In this document: piece by piece, positions 1-11,600 of the stretch
Position numbering within the stretch: the stretch's first letter is position 1
How the letters are laid out: each line of letters begins with the position of its first letter
Source: Zygnema cylindricum
Lineage: Eukaryota; Streptophyta; Zygnematophyceae; Zygnematales; Zygnemataceae
DNA: 64,000 nt
Reading direction: 5' to 3'
Assembly (NCBI GenBank): GCA_037447655.1
Contig: JBBHKE010001952.1
Span: 1 to 64,000 of the forward strand
Made by a program: the position numbers and the translations under genes
The notes under the pieces: model-generated
Databases searched by the model: none
What the model was told of the DNA's origin: nothing
Seen by the model: only the letters and a program-made list of their open reading frames with translations

Positions 1-128
1 ACATATTCAAAATAATGAACGCGCAAGTAACGATTCACATAGGCACACTTTGAAAAGTACACCGTAAAATCAGCGCTAAATTCCAAAATAACGTTTCAAA
101 ATATCGGTTACATGGGAACACGCCCTAT

Positions 129-254
129 ATATGTCGATTTTTTTAGGCCGCATAATATAGAAACTACACAGTGATTTAATTAACGCCGATAATATGTCGA
201 TTTTTTTAGGCCGCATAATATAGAAACTACACAGTGATTTAATTAACGCCGATA
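129..254. repeat. 63-bp unit in two tandem copies
   Basis: Two consecutive copies of one 63-bp sequence, 129-191 and 192-254, read the same by eye. Each contains a run of seven T and ends with GCCGATA. No coding potential is apparent. Confidence 0.9.
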
Positions 255-855
255 ACACTGTTCGGTCCGGATTCTTTCTTCCCTCTCTAAAAACAAAATA
301 GCGTACGATCTAACCCCTCTGACTCGGATTTGCCACCGACATTTATGATTCGAGCTCGCGTCAGCAATTTTGAGAAAAACAATTGAGCCAAGTGAAAACC
401 AATAGGAAACAGATGAATTTGGCAACTTGCATTTTCGACCTGCGATAGAATATTTTCGCCCAGTCGAATCGATATGCGACGCATTCATAGTTTTTTGTAC
501 TTTTGCGCACGACTAATACCGAACTCCTTAAACTCCGCTAGACACCTATTGTTTTCATTTCAGTCTAAACTGATAAAGGTACTGTACTGTACTGTAGCGT
601 AGGCTGGGCTCCATTGGCTCAGAAAACGCCTGTTTTGGGTTAAAAACTAAAAAAACTCACTTTTGGAAACACCGCAATGTCCCCCCGAAAAGCAGATGGA
701 CAAAAAGACAAAAACTCAGTGATTGACTGATTGGCACAGCCGCGGGAAATATGGCGGAACCTGTTACTTTCATTAATTCGCGAAAAAAAATGAGAAAAAA
801 AAAATGATACGTTAAAATTGCCCCTGAAACCGTCGAAATAACGTCTACAGTTTAG
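255..855. other. Gene-free stretch, nothing recognised
   Basis: AT-rich sequence with only short chance reading frames. I see no splice-supported exon, RNA gene or terminal repeats. The tract ACTGTACTGTACTGTA near 580 is a short GTAC-type repeat. Confidence 0.6.
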
Positions 856-1058
856 TACACCGTGAATCGTTATTAGCCTTATGTGCGCTATATCGGCACC
901 CTAAAATTTTGACATTGATACCTTAAATATAATAAATTACACTATTTATGGACGTGGACCATAATTTGCCACGTCTCCTAGCACTAAATTATAATGAATG
1001 ACGCTTTTTTTTTCTTTACACTAATAATTTCTATACGCTAATAACGATTCAAGGTGTA
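856..1058. mobile_element. MITE family M1 (TA target, Tc1/mariner type)
   Basis: A 203-bp element bounded by inverted repeats beginning TACACCGTGAATCG on the left and the complementary CGATTCAAGGTGTA on the right. The outer TA pairs are the target duplication, as shown by the empty-site comparison for the copy at 48487-48874. It has no reading frame, so it is non-autonomous. It is near-identical to the copies at 49064-49266 and 63120-63321, which suggests fairly recent spread. Confidence 0.85.
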
Positions 1059-1548
1059 GTTCACATATTTATTTCCTTCCCGCATTTTTTTCCCATTTTG
1101 GTTGTGATGGCCACGCGGCAAGCTGCGAATCGCTGACATCATGATTGGGTCCTGCCATGAACCCCCCCGTCCGGGTCATCGCCACACCGTCCGGCGCTAT
1201 TAGGGTTAGCGCTTAATAGGCACTAATTCGGGCGCGACCATTTTTGGCAACAAATCATACAATACTGTTAACAACTCTATTTACGCCAGTGGACTAGAGT
1301 TTGCCACGTCTTTTTTCATTAGACTACTGTAGTGTAAACCGCGTTTCAAGTTTTTTCTGTCGCTTAAAACACCTTTTCTCCGTACATGCTTGTTGGATCG
1401 TGGATCTGACGGTTGCGATTGAAATCCATGATTATAACCTTCCCATAGCTTATCTCCATATGAAAATCGGACAAGTGTGTACGGAGAAAAGATGTTTTAA
1501 GTGACGAAAAAATTCTTAACACTGATAGCGATACACGGTGTAATATAT
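1059..1548. repeat. Degenerate M1-type MITE remnants
   Basis: The right end at about 1505-1542 is an M1 terminus (TAGCGATACACGGTGTA). The interior has opposing TTTCTCCGTACA and TGTACGGAGAAA motifs also present in the copies at 12436-12648 and 14603-14810, so this is a diverged sub-family copy starting near 1330. 1059-1330 holds no gene. Confidence 0.6.
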
Positions 1549-1696
1549 AGTGTTTTGTATCGGTAAGGATTTGCCGATAACCGATATGGGCATTTTTTTG
1601 GGTTGTCGATAATCGATATATTGGTAAGATATATCGCTATCGGTGTTATCGCCGATAATTAACCGATAATATCCGTTTTTTATCGGCGATAACACT
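1549..1696. mobile_element. MITE family M3 copy
   Basis: Begins AGTGTTTTGTATCGGTAA and ends CGATAACACT, so AGTGTT is inverted at the ends. The interior is dominated by TATCGG/CCGATA motifs on both strands. A longer copy of the same type lies at 16963-17385. Neither encodes a protein. Confidence 0.6.
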
Positions 1697-2575
1697 GATA
1701 ATGATAACAATCGGCGATAACTGTACGGACCGTATAGATAAATGTACGACCAGTATACTCAATTGTACGTGCTATTCCCCGGACGCGCCGCGGACCCCCT
1801 TCCCACGATTTCGGCCAAAAATCGCGATATTTCCTTGATTATTTCTAATTTAAGGGGGTTTTACTTGGGTCCCACGCTCCCACACCCGTTTAGAATGTAA
1901 TTTTGACTGCTTTTTTTTTTTTGCAAGGTTAGTTACGCCCTCATGTCACTTCCATGGTGGTTGTAAATAGTCATAGTTTGACAGATGTGTTTGCCTGCTC
2001 TCTTTGTCTGATCGTCATTTTTTTTTAAAGTTTGATTTACAAATTTACAATGTAATTTAATATTTTCGTTTTGGTACCACATTTTTAGAATTATAAAGTA
2101 TTAATTTAAAATTTTCAACGTTTATGTGATGCGCTGCCTATAATAAATTTTAGTTAAACATATACGGAATAAATTCTTATAAGTGGCATGCCATGCTATA
2201 TAAAGTCTTTGCCGCTCTATATTGCCGCTCGACGTGAAATGGCATCGGATCTTCAGACCCCTGGCGAAATAAAATCCGTACCAGGCGCAAACGGACAAAA
2301 CCAAATAAATTGTGTAGTTTGATTTGTTGTACCATAACGCAAACGGACAAAACATAGCGGATCGTGCACTTTTGACCTAGGGTTTAAACTTTAAATGTTC
2401 TTTTCCTTTTTTTTTTTACCCCCTTTGTACTTTGATGGTTTTTCCATCGCACTTTTTGTAATAAAATTTTATTTTTATAGATATGAGATATGTTACGAAT
2501 GGTCGTACGTAATGCCACTTCGTACGGAGAAGGCGCCTGATAAAGCGCGCTTGGCGCCGTGGATCAGAGGTACAG
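1697..2575. other. Gene-free stretch
   Basis: AT-rich DNA with poly-T tracts and no credible exon, RNA gene or clear repeat boundary. Short frames around 2122-2592 are isolated, lack splice signals and resemble no family I know. Confidence 0.55.
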
Positions 2576-2643
2576 TACACCGCGAATCGTAATTAGAGTA
2601 ATGAAAAATTGAACGCTAATTTGTGTAATATAGCTGTTTCAAC
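2576..2643. mobile_element. M1-type MITE left end, interrupted by M2
   Basis: Starts TACACCGCGAATCGTAATTA and resembles the left part of the long M1-type copy at 15402-15914. It is interrupted at 2644 by the M2 element. No right end could be identified. Confidence 0.6.
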
Positions 2644-2919
2644 CATAGTTCAAAAGTAGGTGAAAGTAGGCCCATACAATATGCATTTTGTACGCAAAAC
2701 ATACAATATAACCTTAAGACCCATATTGTATTCGAACCTATTCGGACCAATTAAAACATTCGGACCGAAAAAAATTATTCACACTGTCAGATTCGGACGA
2801 TCGGACGGTCACTGATCAAAGTAGCGATCTAAGAAGATCACATGAGAAGCCCATAACACAACTTACGATAAAGGCGTTGACCAAAGGCCTACCATAAAAA
2901 CGCCTACTTTTGAACTATG
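2644..2919. mobile_element. MITE family M2 copy
   Basis: A 276-bp element with 17-bp perfect terminal inverted repeats (CATAGTTCAAAAGTAGG on the left, its complement on the right). The flanks GTTTCAAC and TTTTCAAC suggest a 7-8 bp target duplication, which would fit a hAT-like or Mutator-like element, but the length is uncertain. An internal block with GTAGCGATCTAAG is conserved in the copies near 20.6 kb and 62.8 kb. Confidence 0.75.
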
Positions 2920-2934
2920 TTTTCAACGATTACC

Positions 2935-3113
2935 GAAGCCCCGCACATGACGGAGCAAACGATTTCCGTTTAACTGGATACCGCGGTCTCGCACTTGCCG
3001 GGATTAACATTTCCCCGTTTAACCGAATCCGCACGTGCCGGAACAAACTATTTCTCCCGTTAACCGAATACAGAAGTTCGGCACATGCCGGTACGAACGA
3101 TTTTCCGGTACGC
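2935..3113. repeat. About four imperfect tandem units of roughly 45 bp
   Basis: Repeated blocks of the form GCAC(A/T)TGCCGG...ACGATTT..CCGTTTAACCG recur about four times. A frame crosses the array but it is low-complexity and has no family resemblance. Confidence 0.6.
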
Positions 3114-3160
3114 AATTAAGGTACACTTGGTGAGACATTTTGGCTCCACTCTCCTACCAA

Positions 3161-3200
3161 CCCCCTCTCCCTCTCCCTCTCCCTCCCTCTCTTCATAATT
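3161..3200. repeat. CTCCCT microsatellite
   Basis: Short pyrimidine-rich tract of CTCCCT repeats. No further role is apparent. Confidence 0.8.
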
Positions 3201-3395
3201 CGAGGGAGGGATTATTAGCACAAAGTCATGTATTAGTGGGAGTATAATTTTATACCAGAATGGCCCGTCATAGTGTACAGAGCAAAATAATTGAGTGTAG
3301 TACAAAGGATCAACGCTATAAGTTTCCTGTACTGCATTAGTGTTGGGCGTGTGTATTGTACTTATGCACATGTATTACAAGGATTTGTATTTTTT

Positions 3396-3535
3396 AGGGT
3401 TATCATTTTATTTTGTAGGGTTATCATTTTTTTTTTAGGGTTATCATTTTGTTTTTTAGTGTTATCATTTTTTTTAAGGGTTATCATTTTGTTTTTTTAG
3501 GGTTTATTTTTTAGGATTTTATTTTTTAGGGGTTT
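3396..3535. repeat. Tandem array of TAGGGTTATCATTTT-type units
   Basis: Five to six units of about 26 bp containing TAGGGTTATCATTTT followed by a T-rich spacer that decays toward TAGGG-rich DNA. The TTTAGGG word recalls the plant telomere repeat, but the period is wrong, so it is an ordinary minisatellite. Confidence 0.8.
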
Positions 3536-5694
3536 TCGCGCACGATATTCTACCGTGAAGCAAATATTACTTTACCGCCACACAAAAATATTTTAATATC
3601 CTATTGCAATTGTGCACAAATATTGTCTATCTCCATCCATTGTGTAATTCATTCAATTTAAAAAGAGTGGGACCGACTGAATCCTCATCACCATATTTAG
3701 CGTGAAACATATTAATTCCTCAATGTAATTAATTGACGTTTTTAAAATGGATATATATGATCGAGTTGTCTGCCGGTGAGAATTAGGTTATGTGGGGTTA
3801 ATTTAACATAATATTCATCTGGAAACGTGTTTAGGCATAGGTTTATCGTAGCGACAATAGTATGACCTTGTAGGGTAATAATGGGTTGTAGTGTGGATTT
3901 CAAGGTATATTGGGTTGATCCAATTATGGAAATTAGTGTGGATAAACTGTTTGTTTATTCACCCTCGCTAAGACCAATTTTGATACACGAGGTAGTGGAA
4001 AATGTTTATTACGGTGTGGATATTTCCTACTCCAAATTTATTTAGGATGTTCTTTGGTTGCGGCAACAAAGGTAAAGTAGGATGGTAAGAAGATTCAACA
4101 CTAATCATGAGCTTTAATTAATTTATCATATTGTATTATGTTTATATCAATGGTGTGTAAGGTTTATAGGTAAGTGTTGACAATAATGGACAAAAGCTAG
4201 TCAAATTACTCACCTTGACTAGAATATCGAAAGTAAACAACACTGTTGATTGCTAGTAAAGTGAATAACACTAATGTGGCCGCGACTTATTCTGATCGAA
4301 AATCATAGACTAGCATTTATGACATCATTAAAAAGATTGGACTACAATATGCTACGTCTCCAATTTATGTTATAGGTATTGGTTTCCCACGATTTTTTTT
4401 GCCAACACTCCACGTCGTTTTTGGAAACGTCCATAGACTTTACACGGGAACTCAAACAAGACGTGAACAAAGCAAGTCAACTTGTTAACTTTTTATGCAT
4501 TTTTGAAATATTAATGGCACAATAACACTGAAACAGGCCAAGTAACGAGAATTTGGTTGCCTAGTAGCTATTTTGAAACAAAATAAAAGTCATGTGAACG
4601 TAGTGATGTAGATTGGTAAAATTGTTACATGCGCTTGTACTTGGCATGACGGTAGGGAACTGATGAAGTAAACCTCTTCTTATACTGTTAGCAGCGCCAC
4701 CAGTGATGCAGATCACATAATCCACATAGGCATGATGCAACGGATGTCCGATGCAATGCGGCTCACGTGGCAGATGACGTCACGAGATACAATTTGGCGA
4801 CGGAGTTTTGATTTAAGGCCGTCAACAGCCGCTTCACCATAGGCGGCCCTGCTCTTTCGCACGCTGTACAAACATCTTTTTGCACTCCTGAGGCCACACC
4901 TAAAAGGACTCCTCGAATGGCGTGAAAACTACAACACCTCAAATCCAAACATCACATTTCAGACTACATGTCCCTGGGCAAAAGTAAACAAACATTCGAC
5001 AACCAACCATGTCGAAGCCAACATCGAAGTCCTCAGGAGGAAGTGAAACAACCCTAATTAATGTGCAAAGTGTAAAACATTGAATCTGCTCAGGTACAAC
5101 AACTGAAACGTGCAACACCAAAGAAAAAAAATTCAGAAATCCCTATTTAGGGAACACAAAAAGCCTACCCAAAAAATTATAAGGCACTGAGAGTCAAACC
5201 AATAAATAGACTTCAAGACCAATACATACACACCTCAACCAACCATATCAAGAAGCGTCAGGTCAACGTGACGGTTCAATCCTCATTAAATTCTTTGCTT
5301 ACACTAGTTTCTTGAAAACCAGTAGTGGATTAGTATTTCATACAATTACCCTCTTTTACAACAATTTTTATCTTTGCAACCTCAACTCAATACCCGTAGC
5401 TATTACTTTTTCCTCCATACACATTTCCTTCCCTAAATTGTACTCTCACTACTACAAGCCTCGACCCTTCTCTTTCCGTCACGAAAAATACAGTTAAAAG
5501 GACAGAAAATCGATTCTTTTTTACTGCAGGGCTCAAAATAACATCTCAAAGTACATCTGGCCCAAAAGCCGTCGAAAACATAAGTAAGACGAACAAAAAC
5601 ACACAAACGAACTAAAAGATCTTCACAGCCTGGGACTTATTGGCCCAAGTAAATACTATTTTACAATACCTGCTGTACACAATAAATTCAAATG
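3536..5694. other. Gene-free stretch; 3' flank of the M16 gene
   Basis: No convincing exon on either strand. 4239-4400 resembles the decayed MITE at 13088-13277 (shared GACTTATTCT and CAAAAATCAT-like words). 5100-5694 probably includes the 3' untranslated part and downstream flank of the minus-strand M16 gene, whose stop codon is at 5695-5697. Confidence 0.5.
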
Positions 5695-8600
5695 TCATTC
5701 CAAAGGCACTTCGATTACTGGCAAATCCAATAACTGTAAATCGTTCTTCACATTTTTCGCATCGGTAACCACGAGCACCACCTGCTGTAACGGATGGAGG
5801 TGCCGTTGTGCGGCTCGGAGAACGTCCTCTCCCGTTATCGCTTCTACTGCTCGTTTGTATTGGAAAAGATAGTCTTGGTCCACACCAAAGAGCTCGTAGG
5901 TCATTATTCGACTCAACTGACCACCACTGCATTTTACACAAAAGCACATCGAGTGCAAAAATGACAAGAAGTTAAACAAGTCGAAGTTCAAAACGAGATG
6001 AAGTTAAAAAGAATCGTTTTCTGGCAAAAGTGTCCTCGAAGGACGATTTTGTTTTCCGACAATGTAAAGAAAGGAACCAAAACCGAAGCAATACTGACAT
6101 TGTTGCAGAAGTAAATAAACGAGGCATATGAAACAGGACTCAAGATGCAATTTGAGATATGATGGGAGCATCACATAAGAAAGCTGTTCTTGGGGCATAG
6201 TACACTGCCCACAGTTATTAGTGTTAAAAGCATTTATCAAACACGAAAACGTCTTAAACTTAATTTTCAACCTTTGAATTTAGTTTTTGAGGCAAGCAAT
6301 TGAAAGGCACTGGTCTCACCTTTCGATTGCTCCATTACAAAAAAAATACAATCCTAAGGTTAGAAACAAAGTCAAAAAGTTTGAGTGCCCGGCAAATGTT
6401 TAACACTAACAGCAATGGGTAGTGTAGTATTCACAGATCAAAGTTGTCACACTCACGAATTGGCAAAGTTGAAGACAAAAGAGTTAAGTGCTGAATCCTT
6501 AGCCTGCAACAAGTCCTCTGCAAAACAGTTCCGAGAACAGCCAAGTCCAAAGTCACAAACTTCAAACTGTCCAAAATATAACAGACGGAAAGCAAAACTA
6601 ATGTTTGCCCTCATTCTGATCATTCTGAGGAGTTTCTGCTGAGGTCATACATTAGATGCATATTAATAAAAAGCTATACACTACATAATGAATATAATCC
6701 CCACTATTAGTAAAAACAGGATTATCCTCAACACTGTTCGGAACCAAAAAGAAAAAGCTGGTTCACCTTGAAAACCGACAGCATACTTATAACCCAAAAA
6801 GTGTAGTACAAAAAACAATGTCAGTAAGCAGCAAAACAGACTTTGTCGACCTTTCTCAACCCAAGCCCTAATGTTCTATTCAATAAGAGAAGCAGATTCC
6901 AAGACAAGTTTGGGTTTTAGAAGGGAGACTGACAAGAATTGAAGAGAGAGAGAGAGGGATAGAGTGGAGAGGAGAAGGAAGAGGAGAGAGGAGAGAGAGA
7001 GGATGGGAGAAGTTATTCAGAGGATCCGAAGTGACTGCAGCGTAACCGTTGAACTGCGGTACCGCACTGATGCGAGTCTCACCACCCGCCACAAAGGAGC
7101 CCTGATAAAAGATACCGGGGAAGTTCAGCGAAAACACAAAGGCAAGTGCAAAAAATACGGCACAAAAATAAACAGTCGGGCACCCTTATCAGGTTTTTGC
7201 GGTGTTTTAGAGCCAGAATTTTGAATCAGCATATGTGGCCAGAGTTGTAATTGGGGGACATTATTGCTTATAGAAACTTGAGCTGTTTCCACTGCCCCAA
7301 CTACAACGACACTATTTGAGAACAGTAAAAAAAAAACAATGAAAATCCACCAAAAGTGCAAGTGGCACCTCTCAGATTAAGCAACTTTTCGTATTTTTCA
7401 CAATGGTCACCCCTACACGTCTAAATATGTTGCCAATTAAATAACAAAAGAGTCACTTTTCTGGACATAAGTGGTGTCTTCGGTTTGGCATGAACAAATC
7501 AAAGAGACTGTCAATACATACAAGTAACTACAAAAAAGCTTTCCATCACAACATTGAGAGGTTTATCTCGTGCTGGGCATTCGGGCATACCCGATGCTCC
7601 AGTGCAGGTGACCAGCCTCCATAAACTGAATAAGCGAGACCTTCCCGGGATCGAACCTATAACAATTGAATCCCACCACAGTTGTCACACCACCTAAGAC
7701 TTACAGATAGGAAGCATGACATGACATGACAAGTCAACGTGACAAGACGTCGTGATGATTTGATGTGACGTGACAACACATCACGAGACGTAACAATGAG
7801 GCGTGATGTGACATAACGTGATGTGGGGTGAGGTGAGGGAAGGAGAGGTGAGGTGAGGTGGGGTGAGGTGTGGTGATGTGTTGGGATATGTTGTAATGTG
7901 ATGTGATGTGATGTGACGTGACGTGATGTGACAGAACATGGCAGGAAAGGACAGGACAGGACAGGACAGGACAGGACATCAAAGCACTGGTCTTGGCCAA
8001 AATTCCCTCTAAGCACATAAGGTAAAATACATCAACCGGATGACAACCTATACGATGTGGTCCTGATCTACACTCAGAATATTTCTTTCTCACCTCATCA
8101 AAGAGGCGTCCTCCAAAGCCGTTAAGGAGAGAATTTAATACGTCCAGGGCAAAGACATCCGGATCCGTCAAGGTCGTGCCTAGCTCGGCCATGCGGACGT
8201 AACTGCTTCCAATGCAAATTAAAAAAAAAAAAAAAACCAGAAAAAATAAACCAGAAACAAACAGTCAGAGAAGATGCTGCAGCCTCCTTAACTTGGGGGA
8301 AGCCAGCTCCAGTGAGGACTTGTATCAAAGTTTTTCAAGACAAAAAGGAGAAATTCGGTAGTGTGAAATAATGAACTTCGACCTTCCAGTCTTGTTATCC
8401 ACTTTCCAGTCTGCTGTGAAGAGATACAGTCATGATCCAGTAAACATCCCATATTGTTTATGGGGTAATTACGCACATTATTACTGCTGTTATCGGCCAT
8501 TGATCGAAGTGATCGTACAGAATTTTGTATAATTCCTACTGTTTTCTGTAAGATTACGGGGATTACTGGCCAGTAACGCCAGTTACGGCTTATGTGTAAT

Positions 8601-11600
8601 TCCCCTATTATTCAGCCTTTTGTTTACTGGTGCTTCCCACATTATGAATGTAGATAGACTCAGAGATTTATACCAATAAGATTAAAGTGATGAAAAAATA
8701 AAATTAAAGAAACCTGAGAAGCTTACACAACCTTGCCAGCATTGACCTCTCTCTTTCTTTTTCAATCACAATAAGCCTCAGTAACGCTGCAAAATGGGAC
8801 ACTGAAAGAGTTTCTTCAGGAAAAGAGAAAAGTGACAGAAAGAGGGTGAGGGACATAAATCGAGTCACAAAACTTACCCTTGTGTTAGGCCGGGTCGATC
8901 CACAATATAGATACCGGAGGGCCGACGAGTCAGCCCTTCCTCCAGCACTGGTTGTCGAGTTTCTGGAGGTGCCGGAGAGGGAGACCAATCCCCAAAGCAT
9001 TCCTCAATAAGGAGCTTTGCTGATACAGCATCAAAGTCTCCCCATATGCCCAAAACCGCCTGATCCGGTCTGCAAATCCATCAACCAACAATGGCACGAA
9101 AAAGCATTTTAAAAGGACTTTTACACAAGGATTGTTTTGCAAAGTAGGTCACTTTGCTCGGCACCTGAAAATAATTCTCTCTCTCAAATATTTGTCGCCA
9201 AAACATTTGTCCATTACATCAACAACTTTTGACATCAAAGTGAGTTCAAATTGACGGGTTCCTGAAATCTGGCCGTGCAAATACACCAAAAGACTAAGCG
9301 CGATGAATACAAAAAGAAGGAAGAGAAAAAAGAAAGCAAGTTGTCTTACATTGTGACCCAAGTTGGTTGCTGAAATGGATTGTTAAATACCTGAATAAGG
9401 CTGCATGAAATGAAAGCAAATCTTCTCTTGTAATGGACTTTACTCCGGCTGCTTCAGGCACACGGGCATAGGGACTCTGCGTTCCATAGAGAAGCTTTGG
9501 GAGCTCCCTCGAAGAAACACTGCCGGGCTGCAGAGCACCCCAGGATTGCCAAATTGACCAGGAGACAGAGGAGTCATTCAAACCACATGATGTGCCATTT
9601 GCGCATAAATTAGAGCATATGCAAGAACATGATTTGAGTATGAAGTAGAGCACACAATAGAGCATACACTCGAGTATAAACTAAAGCATAGATTAGAGCA
9701 TAAAATAAGAGCAGAAATTAGAGCATTAATTAGAGCATGAATTAGACTGTGAATTAGAGCATAGATCACAATGGATCATATTCAACTGATATGTTTGCCA
9801 CAAAGATTTGCAACAAGGCAAACGGGAACACATTTCAGCGTCTCCCAATATCTTTGACCTACATGCTTCTGGGTTTAGTACGGCTGTGAATTATCAATTG
9901 CGTGACATACCCGGCACGAGACCCAAAGACTCAGATTCATTGGAACCGTCGACGGGAAACATTTTTGACCGTTGATGAAAAAAGAATGGTTAACAGCACA
10001 GAACAAAATAACCATCGTATGAAGTACATATTTTGAACTGACTGGCAAGCAAAAAAACTCGCGCCACCATAATTATGTCACAAATTTTACACAGCCTTTC
10101 TACGGGATGTCTGTTTTGGTTTAAGTAACAATCTCCGCCTGGAGGGGGAGAGGACTGAAGTGCCATGATGACCAGAAACAGTTACCGTTACAGTTATATT
10201 CATTTGCAATATTAGACAGAATATGAACTTTGTACAGTACGTATTTGAAATACGTATGGTACAAAAACATACTAGTTCAGTACATACACTTTGTTCTATG
10301 ATTAACAGAAGTACAGTGTGAACGCAATGACCTTCTTTTACTATTTCTGTTACAGATGCGTGTTTTCGTGTTTTCTGTCCCCCAAAAAATTTGACAGAAA
10401 CAGCCCAAGAAGGCTGTTTTGGACCCTGCCTTGAAAGGACAAGGAAGTTATTGGGAAGAAGTTAACTTTCAATATTGCAATATGAGGCACCAGGTCACAA
10501 TAAATGAGCTTGTAACTTTAGTGAAACAGAATGATGTGAAAAGATCACAGGATTGTCTCACCAAAGTGAACAAACCCAAAGTCCCACCTGTATGCCTCAA
10601 ATGTAGCAAAAACTACACAAAAGAATACTAGAGGCAATTACGGAGGGATTAGATTAACCCACCCGTTAACTAATTTGCTTTACACATGGCAACAGGGTAG
10701 AGAATGAGCGCACATCGTCATTACGCCTCGAAAGAATCCCCAAAAGCTGGTTTTTTGTAAGGTCTAATTTGTCCTGTGGCATTAATGGCCTCCTCACAAC
10801 TGCAAAACCATAGTCTCAGCCGTAATTATTGAACGCAAGTCAAAACAGTTTCCCCAGTTCCTCACTATTTTAAACAAAAAGAACTAATGCAAATTGGGCT
10901 ATCAAGGAAACTTTTGCAAACAAAATCATAACTCCCTACAATGACTGACTCCTAAGTTTGTAGAAAAATGAAACAAAGTGTTGTACATATGGAAGTCAAA
11001 AGTTTCATAAAATGGCACAAGCGGGTTTTACAGATTCCCCTATTTTTGTGATGTAAATTAAAGAGCCATGGCCGATAAAAGACAATAATGTACAAAATAA
11101 TATTTTACAAATCTCAAGAACTACAAACTACTGATCACTCCACAGATGAACCAACCCATCCCATCAACAATTACTGACTCCAGTTATACTGGCATCCAAT
11201 AAAATTGACAGCTTTCATTATTGCATTAATGAAGATAGAGCCTACATGGATTCCTAAAAAAATGACCAATATCCTCATTGCCTAGCCATTGAATACAAAG
11301 AAGACCGCTAACTTGTTAAAGCAAAGACCGCTGGAAACCTATTCAAGTTTTTGTTGTCTGGTGGCATCAAACTCACTTACCATCAGTGAAGAGAGTAAAA
11401 ACGTCGACAAAATCTTCCTTCAGGCAACGGAAGGCGACACTCATTTCCGAGACACCGGCCCCCGACTCAATTCTTGCCGCCATTCCCTGCCAGGGAACCA
11501 CAAAACCGTACCACAGAGAGGTACAGAAACAAGATGGATAGTCCAATCAGCCTCAAAACAAAGCCGCCCGTTTGCTCTTCATACAATGTTTCTACATAAA

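Noticed and set aside
3396-3535. Telomere-like TAGGG array
   Set aside because: The unit is about 26 bp and AT-rich, not the 7-bp plant telomere repeat.
7657-8192. Minus-strand frames of 119 and 152 codons
   Set aside because: They read through intronic GTGAC/GGACA repeats; only 8094-8202 is real exon.
10419-10631. 70-codon plus-strand frame with CLKCSKNY
   Set aside because: It sits in an intron of the minus-strand M16 gene, has no second zinc pair, no splice context and no family resemblance.
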